From: Mycobacterium sp. D16R12
Lineage (GTDB): Bacteria; Actinomycetota; Actinomycetes; Mycobacteriales; Mycobacteriaceae
Length of the DNA: 64,000 nucleotides
Direction: 5' to 3'
NCBI RefSeq assembly: GCF_002013465.1
Contig: NZ_MAFC01000029.1
Span: 90,476 to 154,475, forward strand
Of this stretch, positions 16,469 through 25,035 are shown in pieces. A model generated the notes under the pieces. The model saw only the letters and a program-made list of their open reading frames with translations, did not search any database and was not told the DNA's origin. The position numbers and the translations under genes were made by a program. Numbering within the stretch: the stretch's first letter is position 1; each line of letters opens with the position of its first letter.

Positions 16469-17359
16469 TCAGACGAGCGCCTGCTGCAGGCTCCGGCAGG
16501 CCTTGGCGACGAAGTCCTTCGATACCTGCGCCCACGGTGCGATTCTGTCGAAACCGTGGAACGCGCCCTCGACCACCTCCAACTCGCACGGCACCCCGGC
16601 GGCTCGTAGGCGTTCGGCGTACGTGAGGTCCTCGTCGTGGAACAAGTCGGCGGTACCGATACCCAGCCATGCCGGCGCTAGCCTCGCAAGATCGGGGCGG
16701 CGACCCGGCACCGCGACATCGGGGTCTGCGTCACCGAGATATGAATCCCAGCCAAACCGGTTGCTCTTGTTGCTCCACATCCGCAGCGTGGTCTCGTCGA
16801 CATCGGTGCGCGCGGCGGTGCGATCATCGAGCATCGGGTAAACCAACAATTGCATCGCGGGGGCCACCTCTCCGCGATCACGTGCCAGCAGCGCCAGTGC
16901 GGCGGTCAGTCCACCCCCGGCACTGGCACCGCCGATGGCGATGCGGGTCGGGTCGATCCAGCCCTGCACGGATAGCCAGCGCAGCGCCGCATAACAGTCC
17001 TCGATGGGGGTGGGATATGGATGTTCAGGCGCGAGCCGATAGTCGACTGACACGACGGGAAGTCCCGTCTCCCGCATCACCTTGCGGCAGAACAGGTCGT
17101 CTTGGCGCGCGGTACCCATCACATAGCCGCCGCCGTGAATCCACAACAGGGCCGGGGACGGTTCGTTGAGATTCTTGGGAACGTGCGCGCGCACGGTCAC
17201 GTCGTCGTTGACCGCCATGGTCCGGATCCCGAATCTCGGAAGCACCCCCGAGGCGCGGATAACCGCGCGTAGCGTCGACAGGGTTCGCGGCAGGCCGACC
17301 TGCCGTGGAAACACCTTGGCGGCCAAGCGGAGATTGGGATGAATGCCATGGGACGACAC
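16469..17359 (-). CDS. Alpha/beta hydrolase, hormone-sensitive lipase family
   Basis: The product is about 296 aa from the GTG at 17359; the start is not certain because no clear ribosome site is visible. HGGG at residues 75-78 forms the oxyanion hole and GASAGG at 144-149 holds the nucleophile Ser146. DLFHDED and GAFHGFD near the C-terminus supply the Asp and His. YRLAPEHPYP around 107-116 is typical of the hormone-sensitive lipase (type IV esterase) group. It acts on carboxyl esters in the cytosol. It is divergent from the SDR gene at 17467 and may share its promoter region. Confidence 0.85.
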   Translation of the reverse strand: MSSHGIHPNLRLAAKVFPRQVGLPRTLSTLRAVIRASGVLPRFGIRTMAVNDDVTVRAHVPKNLNEPSPALLWIHGGGYVMGTARQDDLFCRKVMRETGLPVVSVDYRLAPEHPYPTPIEDCYAALRWLSVQGWIDPTRIAIGGASAGGGLTAALALLARDRGEVAPAMQLLVYPMLDDRTAARTDVDETTLRMWSNKSNRFGWDSYLGDADPDVAVPGRRPDLARLAPAWLGIGTADLFHDEDLTYAERLRAAGVPCELEVVEGAFHGFDRIAPWAQVSKDFVAKACRSLQQALV

Positions 17360-17466
17360 ACAGCGAGTATGCCGGGGGTATGGGCATACCGTGGACGATT
17401 TGGACAGGTGGGAATGTTTCGGACCCCGGTCCCCTTGTCTTGTGAGTACCGACCGAAGGGATCGAC

Positions 17467-18210
17467 ATGACTCAGCCACTCACGGGCCGCCGCGCCTTCG
17501 TCACCGGTGGATCGCGCGGAATCGGCGCGGGCATCGTGCGCAGGCTCGCCGCCGACGGCGCACGTGTTGTCTTCACGTTTTCAAGCTCAGCGAAAGAGGC
17601 TGCCGATGTCGTGGCCGATGTCAAGGCGGCAGGTGGGTGGTCGCTGGCCATCAAGACCGATGTCGCCGACCCCGATCAGGTCGCGGGCGCCGTCAACGAG
17701 GCAGCGGAACACCTTGGGGGACTGGATATTCTGGTCAACAACGCCGGGATCGCCAGTTTTGGTGACATCGACACGGCCACCTTGGACGACTTCGACAAGA
17801 TTGTCGCGGTGAATGTGCGGGCCGTCTTCGCCGCCATCAAGGCCGCCTCCCCACACCTGCAGGATGGCGGCAGGATCATCAGCATCGGAAGCATCAACGG
17901 CGACCGCTCGCCCACCACCAATGCGTCGCTGTACTCGATGTCGAAGGCCGCCGTCGCCGGCCTCACCCGAGGGCTGGCGCGCGAGCTCGGGCCGCGCGGC
18001 ATCACCATCAACAATGTTCAGCCGGGTCCCGTGGCCACCGATATGAACCCCGAGGATGGCGCGCTGGCCGAGATTCTGCGTCCCAACATCGCGGTCGGGC
18101 GCTATGGACACCCGCGCGACGTCGCGAGCCTGGTGAGCTACCTGGCGTCCGAGGAGGCGTGGTACATCACGGGAACAGCCATCAATATCGACGGGGGATT
18201 CACCGTCTAG
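17467..18210 (+). CDS. SDR family oxidoreductase
   Basis: The product is 247 aa, a classical short-chain dehydrogenase/reductase. The cofactor motif TGGSRGIG is at 13-20, NNAG at 91-94, catalytic Ser142, and YSMSK with Tyr156 and Lys160. The C-terminal PGPVATDM and INIDGGFTV motifs are normal for FabG-like enzymes. Thr/Ser after the second beta strand (FTFSSS) suggests NADP preference. It reduces or oxidises an unknown carbonyl/alcohol. An SRPBCC-family gene follows 28 bp later in the same direction. Confidence 0.9.
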   Translation: MTQPLTGRRAFVTGGSRGIGAGIVRRLAADGARVVFTFSSSAKEAADVVADVKAAGGWSLAIKTDVADPDQVAGAVNEAAEHLGGLDILVNNAGIASFGDIDTATLDDFDKIVAVNVRAVFAAIKAASPHLQDGGRIISIGSINGDRSPTTNASLYSMSKAAVAGLTRGLARELGPRGITINNVQPGPVATDMNPEDGALAEILRPNIAVGRYGHPRDVASLVSYLASEEAWYITGTAINIDGGFTV

Positions 18211-18238
18211 CAGTAGGCGGGTCGCTAGGGTCAGATCC

Positions 18239-18676
18239 ATGGCCACTAGCGACAGCCGGGAAATCGTCATCGAAGCGACCCCCGAACAGATCATGGACGT
18301 CATCGCCGATTTCGGGGTGCTTCCGAAATGGTCTTCGGCGCATCAGAGTTCAACGGTGTTGACGACGGGGGAGGACGGGCGTCCGCATGAGGTGAAGATG
18401 AAGGTGAAGACGGCGGGTATCACCGACGAACAAACCGTCGCCTACAGCTGGGGGCCCGACACCGTCAGCTGGACGCTGGTCAAGTCCAGCGCGCAGCGCC
18501 GTCAGGACGGCAAGTACACATTCACGCCCAAGGGCGACAAGACGCACGTCACGTTCGAGCTGACGGTCGACCCGCTGATCCCGTTGCCTGGATTTCTGCT
18601 GAAACGGGCCATCAAGGGCGCCATGGAAACTGCGACCGACGGGTTGCGTAAGCAGGTTCTTGCCACCTACCGATAG
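18239..18676 (+). CDS. SRPBCC family protein (polyketide cyclase/dehydrase-like)
   Basis: The product is 145 aa, a single SRPBCC/START-like domain. It opens with the REIVIEATPEQIMDVIADF signature in which a beta strand is followed by a helix. The family binds hydrophobic ligands in a deep cavity, and some members are cyclases. There are no assignable catalytic residues. It probably works with the preceding SDR gene (28 bp) or simply binds a lipid. The ATG start is unambiguous. Confidence 0.85.
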   Translation: MATSDSREIVIEATPEQIMDVIADFGVLPKWSSAHQSSTVLTTGEDGRPHEVKMKVKTAGITDEQTVAYSWGPDTVSWTLVKSSAQRRQDGKYTFTPKGDKTHVTFELTVDPLIPLPGFLLKRAIKGAMETATDGLRKQVLATYR

Positions 18677-18746
18677 GGCCTTTCCTTCACCGGGCCACCC
18701 CTAGTACCGTTATTTCTAATATCGAAACTAGTGGGACGGCCGGACA

Positions 18747-19346
18747 GTGGATAGACGCCAGGGCGGACGCCCCCGCGACCCCGACAAGGACGACGCGGTG
18801 CGCGAGACGGTGCGTCAGATGCTGGCCACCGAGGGTTATCAGGGCACCACCATTCCCGCGGTGGCACGCGCCGCCGGAATCGGTGCACCCACGATCTACC
18901 GGCGCTGGCCCACTCAGGCCGCCATGGTGGAAAGTGCGATCGCCGACCGCCCCTGGCCCGAGGCGCTCGCCGAGCGCGCCGAATTCGAGGACCATCTGCC
19001 CGTTGTGGTGCGCTCCGTGGTCGAATACTTCGCCGATCCGGCCACCCGTGCGGCGATGCCGGGACTCCTCGTTGAGTACTACCGCGAACCGAGCCAGTAC
19101 GCGGGTTTGGTGGAGCGCACCGAAATGCCTCTGCGTGAAGCATTCCGGGCGGCACACAGCGAGGCGGCCGTCGCCGGCCGGTGTGCGGACCAGCCGGGGG
19201 CAGACGCGCTCTTCGACACCATCGTGGGCATGGCGGTCTACCACGGCGTGCTGCGCGGCACCGCCGACGATGCGCTCATCGAACAGATCCTTGGCATGGT
19301 GCGCGCCGCGAGTTTTGTGGACCAGCGACAAGTTAGGGAACGATGA
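18747..19346 (+). CDS. TetR/AcrR family transcriptional regulator
   Basis: The product is 199 aa from a GTG start. The N-terminal helix-turn-helix spans about residues 16-62, with the recognition segment IGAPTIYRRWPTQAAMV. The C-terminal ligand domain is unique. Its last four bases overlap the start of the SDR gene at 19343, so it is in an operon with the SDR and a crotonase and probably regulates that operon through the AT-rich stretch at 18710-18735 just upstream. The effector may be an acyl-CoA or the substrate of these enzymes. Confidence 0.9.
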   Translation: MDRRQGGRPRDPDKDDAVRETVRQMLATEGYQGTTIPAVARAAGIGAPTIYRRWPTQAAMVESAIADRPWPEALAERAEFEDHLPVVVRSVVEYFADPATRAAMPGLLVEYYREPSQYAGLVERTEMPLREAFRAAHSEAAVAGRCADQPGADALFDTIVGMAVYHGVLRGTADDALIEQILGMVRAASFVDQRQVRER

Positions 19347-20113
19347 ACCGGGAAACCTTCTCCAGCCTGTTCGACCTCACCGGGCGGACCGCGATCGTCA
19401 CCGGCGGGACCCGCGGGATCGGACGCGCACTCGCTGAAGGCTATGCCTGCGCGGGTGCCAATGTCGTTGTCGCGAGCCGCAAACCAGAGGCATGCGCCGA
19501 GACCGTCGAGCATCTGCGCGCGCTGGGTGGGCGGGCACTGGGCGTGCCGACGCACACCGGTGACATTGAGTCTCTTGAGCACTTGGTGCAGGCCACCGTC
19601 GGGGAATTCGGCGGCATCGACATTGTGGTGAACAACGCCGCCAATGCCCTGACCGAGCCGGTGGGTGCGTTCACCGTCGACGGATGGGATAAGTCCTTCG
19701 GTGTGAACCTGCGCGGGCCGGTGTTCCTGGTGCAGGCCGCGTTGCCGCATCTGGTGGCTAGCCAGCACGCGGCGGTTCTCAACGTAGTATCAGTGGGCGC
19801 CTTCATGTTTGGGCAGGGAGTCTCCATGTACTCGGCGGCCAAGGCCGCCCTCGTCTCTTACACCCGGTCCGCTGCGGCAGAGCTCGCCTCGCGGGGGGTG
19901 CGTGTCAACGCACTGGCCCCCGGCGCGATCGATACCGACATGGTGCGTAAGACCCCGCCCGCGGAAGTGGAACGCATGGCGAACGCCAACCACCTCAAAC
20001 GGCTCGGGCTTCCCGACGAGATGGTGGGCACCGCACTGCTTTTGACATCCGATGCGGGCAGCTACATCACCGGCCAGACCATCATCGCAGACGGCGGGCT
20101 GGTGGCCCGATGA
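19343..20113 (+). CDS. SDR family oxidoreductase
   Basis: The product is 256 aa. TGGTRGIG at 20-27 binds the cofactor, Tyr163 and Lys167 form the YxxxK site, and the PGAIDTDM and IIADGGL motifs are at the C-terminus. The second NAG motif reads NNAANAL, with Ala replacing Gly, which is tolerated in the family. The gene overlaps the TetR gene before it and the crotonase gene after it by four bases each, so the three are translationally coupled. A role in oxidation of a 3-hydroxyacyl-CoA or sterol-like alcohol would fit the neighbours, but is inferred. Confidence 0.9.
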   Translation: MNRETFSSLFDLTGRTAIVTGGTRGIGRALAEGYACAGANVVVASRKPEACAETVEHLRALGGRALGVPTHTGDIESLEHLVQATVGEFGGIDIVVNNAANALTEPVGAFTVDGWDKSFGVNLRGPVFLVQAALPHLVASQHAAVLNVVSVGAFMFGQGVSMYSAAKAALVSYTRSAAAELASRGVRVNALAPGAIDTDMVRKTPPAEVERMANANHLKRLGLPDEMVGTALLLTSDAGSYITGQTIIADGGLVAR

Positions 20114-20922
20114 TCCGCACCGAGCGTCGCGACAACGGAATCCTGGTAGTCACCATCGATCGTCCCATGCGCCGCAATGCACTCGATCCGCAGACGGTGG
20201 CCGAGCTGCACTCCGTAGTCGACAAGGCTGACGGCGATCCCAAGGTCCGTGTGGTGATCCTCACCGCTGTCGGTGCGTCCTTTTGTGCCGGAGCCGATCT
20301 GAAGTCGCTACCCACTGATTTCACCAACACCGGTGTCACCTCGACGGCCGCGCTACTCGGTGCCACCGACTCGGAGCTGGTGCGCACACTTGCGGCCCAG
20401 GAGCTCATGGCCTCGCTGTTCGAACGGATTCACCGGATGCGTCAGCCGGTGATCGCGGCCGTCAATGGGCATGCGGTTGGCGGAGGGTTTGCGTTGGCGC
20501 TGGCCTGCGACATCCGGTTCGCCTGTCCGGAAGCTTCTTTCGGCGCCGTGTTCATTCGTCATGGGGTGTCCAACTGCGATATGGGCACCAGCTATCACCT
20601 ACCGCGGCTGGTGGGTGCGGCCCGCGCCGCCGAGCTGATGTTGACGGGACGAGTGTTCGGTGCCGAGGAGGCCCTGCGGATCGGTTTGATCGTCGACGTG
20701 GTGCCTGTCGAGAACCTGCTCGACGCCGCACTGGCGAAGGCCGAAGAGATCGCGGTGCACTCGCCGTTGGCGGTCTGGATGACCAAGGAGACAATGTGGC
20801 AGACGGTCGACGCGCCGAGCCTGCGACATGCACTGGATCTGGAGAACAGGACCCAGGTGATGTGCACTGCCACAGGGGAACTGCGCCGCTCCTTCGATGC
20901 GTTCCGGGAAGGGCGCGCCTAG
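20110..20922 (+). CDS. Enoyl-CoA hydratase/isomerase family protein, atypical active site
   Basis: The product is 270 aa, a crotonase-fold protein. The N-terminal IDRPMRRNALD and the oxyanion-hole SFCAGADLKSL and AVGGGFALAL segments are intact. The usual FGxPE catalytic Glu segment instead reads SFGAVFIRHGVSN, and the following Gly-Gly-Thr loop reads CDMGTSY, so both classical hydratase glutamates appear to be missing. It may catalyse another crotonase reaction (isomerase, hydrolase or lyase). It closes the TetR-SDR-crotonase operon and converges with the TetR gene ending at 20919, overlapping it by four bases. Confidence 0.88.
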   Translation: MIRTERRDNGILVVTIDRPMRRNALDPQTVAELHSVVDKADGDPKVRVVILTAVGASFCAGADLKSLPTDFTNTGVTSTAALLGATDSELVRTLAAQELMASLFERIHRMRQPVIAAVNGHAVGGGFALALACDIRFACPEASFGAVFIRHGVSNCDMGTSYHLPRLVGAARAAELMLTGRVFGAEEALRIGLIVDVVPVENLLDAALAKAEEIAVHSPLAVWMTKETMWQTVDAPSLRHALDLENRTQVMCTATGELRRSFDAFREGRA

Positions 20923-21563
20923 TCCTCTAGAGGAGGTCCGGCCAGGATGGCGGTCACCATGTCGACGAGGTGCGCATTCATCTGTCCGTCGTCAAGGTAG
21001 GTGCCGCTCAAGGACATCAGACGATTCGTGTGTGGGATATCGCCGAGAACCACACAGGTCAGCGTCACCGCGTGGGTGACGCCGAAACGGATGGACGGCA
21101 GTGACGCGTTTGGACGCAGCCGCACGATGAGTTCCTGCAGTCGCGCGGCCTGAGGCTGAAAACTCACGCTCATCGGTATCAACGCGGGATGCCCGCTGAT
21201 GAGGAGCTTCCCCAGAGTGGAAAGCCATGCTGTTCCGCCTTCTTCGCCGATCTCTGCCAGCGGCACGACAATCGCCTCGGCGATGGCGCGCAGTGTCCCG
21301 GCCTTCTCGGCGAGATCCAACAACGCGAACCGGCGCCTCTCCAGCTGGTTCAGGTACTTGTCCAGCAGCGCCTCGATGAGACGCTCCTTGGATCCGAAGT
21401 GATAGTGCACCGAGGCGACATTGGTGCCGGCCGCCGCCATGATCGCGCGCAGCGATACCGCGTCCACGCCGCGCTCGGCGAACAATCGCTCGGCGGCACC
21501 GAGCAATCGCTGGTCGGTGGAATCGTGCGCAACACCAGTAGGTTCTGCTGCGATGTTGGTCAT
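20919..21563 (-). CDS. TetR/AcrR family transcriptional regulator
   Basis: The product is 214 aa. The helix-turn-helix covers about residues 18-60 (RLFAERGVDAVSLRAI, then GTNVASVHYHFGSKERLI). The C-terminal part resembles the regulators of fatty-acid/acyl-CoA genes. It is the last gene of the operon running from 25487 and its start overlaps the end of the crotonase gene by four bases, so it probably controls that operon in response to an acyl-CoA intermediate. Its 3' end overlaps the convergent crotonase gene by four bases. Confidence 0.9.
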   Translation of the reverse strand: MTNIAAEPTGVAHDSTDQRLLGAAERLFAERGVDAVSLRAIMAAAGTNVASVHYHFGSKERLIEALLDKYLNQLERRRFALLDLAEKAGTLRAIAEAIVVPLAEIGEEGGTAWLSTLGKLLISGHPALIPMSVSFQPQAARLQELIVRLRPNASLPSIRFGVTHAVTLTCVVLGDIPHTNRLMSLSGTYLDDGQMNAHLVDMVTAILAGPPLED

Positions 21564-22345
21564 TGCCCGGTGAACCGTGCCTCTCGTTTCTCGCGGAACG
21601 CGGCCAAACCCTCGCGCGCATCGGCGGAGGTGATCACCTGCCGGGTGAGCCGTGCCTCGATGGCGCGGGCATCTTCCTCGGCGATCCATCCGCTGCGCAC
21701 CACTGCCTCCTTGGCATTGCGTACGGCCAGCGGGCCATTGCGAACCACGCGCTCGGCGAGGCTGCGCGCCTTGTCCAATGCGGTGCCCGCCGGTGCCACG
21801 TGTCCCACCAAGCCGAAATGGTATGCCTCCTGGGCGGTGAGCGGCTCGCCCGTGAGGATCATCTCCATGGCCTTGGTGTAGGGAATCTGGCGCTTGAGGC
21901 GGACCATGGACCCCGCTCCGGGCACCAGCCCGCGCTGCACTTCCGGAAGACCGAAGGTTGCGTTCTCGTCGGCCACCCGGATATCGGTCTGCTGCAACAT
22001 CTCGCAGCCGCCACCGAGGCACGCGCCGTTGACTGCCGCGATGAGTGGTTTGGTCAGAGTATGGGTGAGCAGCAGACCCTTGCCTATGGCGGCGGGGTCC
22101 AGCGGCGGCGCCGAACCGTCGCGGACCATCCAGCCGTCACTGAGATCGCCCCCCACGCAGTAGGCGGCACCGGCGCCCGTCAGGATGGCGGCCCGTATTC
22201 CGTCGTCTGCGTCGATCTCGTCCCAGGCCTGGGCGAACTGCCCGACCATGTTGGTGGACAGTGCATTCCGCCGATGTGGACGGTTCATGGTCACGATGAC
22301 GATGGGGCCGTCGCGCTCGACGAGGAGTTCCCGCTCGGTGGTCAT
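21560..22345 (-). CDS. Enoyl-CoA hydratase/isomerase family protein
   Basis: The product is 261 aa, a crotonase. MNRPHRRNALS is at 20-30, the oxyanion segment YCVGGDLSDG near 62-71, and CLGGGCEM at 109-116. One catalytic Glu is present (FGLPEV, Glu135), while the loop for the second reads PGAGSMVRL. It may act as a hydratase on a bulky enoyl-CoA. The gene overlaps the thiolase-fold gene before it and the TetR gene after it by four bases each, placing it in a translationally coupled operon for beta-oxidation of an unknown substrate. Confidence 0.9.
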   Translation of the reverse strand: MTTERELLVERDGPIVIVTMNRPHRRNALSTNMVGQFAQAWDEIDADDGIRAAILTGAGAAYCVGGDLSDGWMVRDGSAPPLDPAAIGKGLLLTHTLTKPLIAAVNGACLGGGCEMLQQTDIRVADENATFGLPEVQRGLVPGAGSMVRLKRQIPYTKAMEMILTGEPLTAQEAYHFGLVGHVAPAGTALDKARSLAERVVRNGPLAVRNAKEAVVRSGWIAEEDARAIEARLTRQVITSADAREGLAAFREKREARFTGQ

Positions 22346-23496
22346 GGTCTCTCGCTTCCCACTACCCAGAGTGCGTGGAATTGCGATGCGCCACCCATGG
22401 CGTGTCCTATCGCGCGTCTGGCGCCGTCGACCTGATGCTCCCCTGCCAGTCCGCGCACCTGCAAGGCCGCCTCGGCGAATCGAAGGAGGCCCGTTGCGCC
22501 AGTGGGGTTACCCGAGAGCACACCACCGGAGGGGTTGATCGGATGTCTGCCCTGGAACGCGGTGTGACCCTCGTCGACGGCGCGCCATCCCGCCCCTTCC
22601 GGGGCCAGCCCGATGTTTTCCATCCACATCGGCTCATACCAGCTGTAGGGGATGTAGAGCTCGGAGACGTCGACCTCGGTGGCGGGATCGGTGATCCCCG
22701 CCCCGCGATACGCCTCGGCAGCGCACTCCTGCCCTGCGCGCGGATTCACCTCATCGCGGCCGGCGAAATGACCTGTCTCGGTGCGCCATCCGGTGCCGTG
22801 AATCCAGGCGGGCGGTCGTGGGGCACGCGTGGCGAACAGCTCGGAAGAAACGACGACGGCACACGAGCCATCCGATGACGGGCAGGATTCCAGGAACCGG
22901 ATGGGATCCCACAGCATCGGGGAGTTGCGTACCTCCTCCACGGTGATATCTGGTTTGTGGATGTGCGCGTATGGATTCCGGGTGGCGTTGAGGCGATGAT
23001 TCACGGCGACCTGCCAGCCGATGTGCTCCGGTGCCTGCGAGCGGCGAATGTACTCACGGATCACCGGCGCGAAATGCCCGCCCGCACCGGCACCCAGCTG
23101 GGCGCTGAACGGTAGCGGCCGTGACAGTGCCCAGGTGAAATTTCCTTCGGACTCTTTGGAATAGGCGACTACCAGCACCCTCCCGGCGAGCCCCGCCTGC
23201 ACCAGGTGCGCGGCATAGATGGCCGCGTGCCCGCCCACGCTGCCGCCGGTGAACACCCTGGTGACCGGCAGGCCCCGCGCGCCCATCGCGTCGGCGAGGT
23301 ATAGCTCAGGATTCATCACCCCGTCGAAGAGATCGGGGGTCTTGGCGAGCACGATCGCGTCGATATCCTCGAATGTCAGCTCCGCATCGGCCAGCGCGCC
23401 GTCCACCGCCTCGCGGACCAGCGCCGCGATGCTGACGTCCCGCTTCTTGGCTTGCTTGCTTTGTCCGACACCGACTACCGCAACCCGGGCACTCAT
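22342..23496 (-). CDS. Thiolase-fold protein lacking the catalytic Cys (Ltp/SCP-x-like)
   Basis: The product is 384 aa from the ATG at 23496. The fold is recognisable from the N-terminal VAVVGVGQSKQ, the central FTGGSVGGHAAIYAA helix and the C-terminal INPSGGVLSG motif. At the position where thiolases carry the nucleophilic Cys this protein reads FTGGSVGG. The GHP motif reads SGNP and the terminal C-x-G motif reads HAMGGASQFHA. Such proteins include steroid side-chain aldolases of the Ltp2 type, which pair with DUF35 partners. Two DUF35 genes lie upstream in the same operon. An aldolase or acyl-carrier role is therefore plausible, and a true thiolase role is unlikely. Confidence 0.85.
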   Translation of the reverse strand: MSARVAVVGVGQSKQAKKRDVSIAALVREAVDGALADAELTFEDIDAIVLAKTPDLFDGVMNPELYLADAMGARGLPVTRVFTGGSVGGHAAIYAAHLVQAGLAGRVLVVAYSKESEGNFTWALSRPLPFSAQLGAGAGGHFAPVIREYIRRSQAPEHIGWQVAVNHRLNATRNPYAHIHKPDITVEEVRNSPMLWDPIRFLESCPSSDGSCAVVVSSELFATRAPRPPAWIHGTGWRTETGHFAGRDEVNPRAGQECAAEAYRGAGITDPATEVDVSELYIPYSWYEPMWMENIGLAPEGAGWRAVDEGHTAFQGRHPINPSGGVLSGNPTGATGLLRFAEAALQVRGLAGEHQVDGARRAIGHAMGGASQFHALWVVGSERP

Positions 23497-24566
23497 GCGC
23501 TTGCCTCCATGAGGCACACCAGATTGTGCTGTAGTGCGGGCCCGTTGGTCGCATGGGCCAGCGCCCGGGTGGCCCGCCCCTGCATGATGGTGCGGGCCGA
23601 TTCACCGATGCGGATCAAACCGGTGGCGGTAGCGGGCGCACCTGCCAGCGGTCCGCCGGATGGATTGATAAGCGTGTTGTCGTCGATGCCAAAAGTCTTG
23701 GTGAGCAACGGTTCCGCGTAGCTGTATTCGGTGTGCAGCTCGGCGACCTCTACGCTTGATGCCGTGAAACCGGCCATGGCGGCTGCCTTTTCGGCGGCGA
23801 TCCGGGCCGAATCCAGCACCGCGAGGTCCCGCGAGCCGAGCTGGTGCGTATCCATCCGGTGATCGATCGCCCGGATCCACGCCGGTCGCCGGGCCAGGCG
23901 CCGTGCCACGTCGCCGGTGGCCAGGATGAGGACCGCTGCGCCATCTCCAACCGGGGCCGCATCGTGTGGGCGCAGCGGCGCGGCGATGTACGGCTCATCC
24001 AGCAGGGTTTCGACTCCCGGAGCACCGGCCTTGAGTGCAAAGGGATTTGACAGGGCGTCGGTCAGTGATTGGTTCACCACATCGGCCATCTGGCGCTCGG
24101 TGGTGATACCGGCTTCGATGACCGCGGCCGCCTGTAGCCCGGCGATCGCATGCCGGTGCGGATGCAGGGGAGTCAGGTAGTAGGGGTCCAGTGACGAGGG
24201 AAACACCTGGTCAAGGTCGGCGGGCAGTGCACCCCGTCCGACGCCGTAGACCAATGCGATATCGCCATGCCCCAATTGGAGCCATGCCCACGCCTCGTAA
24301 CACGCCCAAGCGGCGTCCATTTCGACATGGGATTCCGAGATCGGTGGCCACGCGCCGACGGCGTCGAGGGATTCGATATACGCGAAGGTACGGCCCTCGA
24401 AGAAGTCATGACTGCCCGATGCGTAGAAGTCGATGTCCTCGCGACGTAGCTCCACCTGTTCCAGGGCCTCGCGCACGACCGGCAGCAGGATCTCGGCCAT
24501 ATCGTCTCGCAGATTAGCTGCAGTACAAGGTGATTGAGCAAAAGAGATCACGGCGACCTCACGCAT
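23493..24566 (-). CDS. Thiolase-fold protein, second subunit (Ltp-like)
   Basis: The product is 357 aa from the ATG at 24566. The N-terminal MREVAVISFAQSPC, the DFYASGSHDFFEGR segment and the C-terminal LINPSGGPLAGAPATATG motif identify the thiolase superfamily. The usual active-site Cys region reads VEMDAAWACYEAW, so the Cys is displaced, and the GHP motif reads AGAP. The ELHTEYSYAEP segment corresponds to the thiolase domain-swap region. It overlaps the next thiolase-fold gene by four bases, suggesting a hetero-oligomer. The partner DUF35 genes precede it by an eight-base overlap. The likely substrate is a branched or cyclic acyl-CoA. Confidence 0.85.
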   Translation of the reverse strand: MREVAVISFAQSPCTAANLRDDMAEILLPVVREALEQVELRREDIDFYASGSHDFFEGRTFAYIESLDAVGAWPPISESHVEMDAAWACYEAWAWLQLGHGDIALVYGVGRGALPADLDQVFPSSLDPYYLTPLHPHRHAIAGLQAAAVIEAGITTERQMADVVNQSLTDALSNPFALKAGAPGVETLLDEPYIAAPLRPHDAAPVGDGAAVLILATGDVARRLARRPAWIRAIDHRMDTHQLGSRDLAVLDSARIAAEKAAAMAGFTASSVEVAELHTEYSYAEPLLTKTFGIDDNTLINPSGGPLAGAPATATGLIRIGESARTIMQGRATRALAHATNGPALQHNLVCLMEASA

Positions 24567-25035
24567 CGGCGGCCTCGTTCGATACCGGGCGGAAGTAGCG
24601 GATGCTCTGCATGGTGGCACCGAGATCCTGGTCGGACACCCAGACCGGCTCGACCGTCATACCGATGTGAACCCTGTCCGGTGCGGTGTCTCCGATCATG
24701 TGCATAAGTCTGGTGTCGGCGCCGAGCAGTCGGATGTGTGCGACCGCGTACGGCGGGGTGAACACCTGCCCCGGAAAGGGAAAGCTGACGATGCAGAAGG
24801 TCTGGACCGTGCCGGTTCCCGCAAGGGGGTACGGATCACCCAGCACACTCAGGCATCGCGAACAGAATTGCGGCGCAGGACAGTGCGCGCGTTCGCAGTC
24901 CGGGCACCGGCGTGCCAGTAGCTGTCGCCGCGCCAATCCGCGGAGGAATACCGAACGGCCGATTCCGGCGACGTACGTGTAGTCCATGTGAAACGGGCTG
25001 GCGATCGAGGTGACAGGCTCGGGCAACGTGGTCAC
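24559..25035 (-). CDS. Zn-ribbon/OB-fold (DUF35) protein
   Basis: The product is 158 aa from a GTG start. A rubredoxin-like zinc ribbon is shown by CPDC near residue 44 and CSRC about 15 residues later. An OB-fold follows with the GTGTVQTFCIV and PPYAVAHIRL segments typical of DUF35 proteins. In steroid and polyketide degradation DUF35 proteins dock onto thiolase-fold partners to present acyl-CoA substrates. The start overlaps the stop of the other DUF35 gene (GTGA), and the gene end overlaps the thiolase-fold gene, so all form one operon. Confidence 0.85.
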   Translation of the reverse strand: MTTLPEPVTSIASPFHMDYTYVAGIGRSVFLRGLARRQLLARRCPDCERAHCPAPQFCSRCLSVLGDPYPLAGTGTVQTFCIVSFPFPGQVFTPPYAVAHIRLLGADTRLMHMIGDTAPDRVHIGMTVEPVWVSDQDLGATMQSIRYFRPVSNEAADA

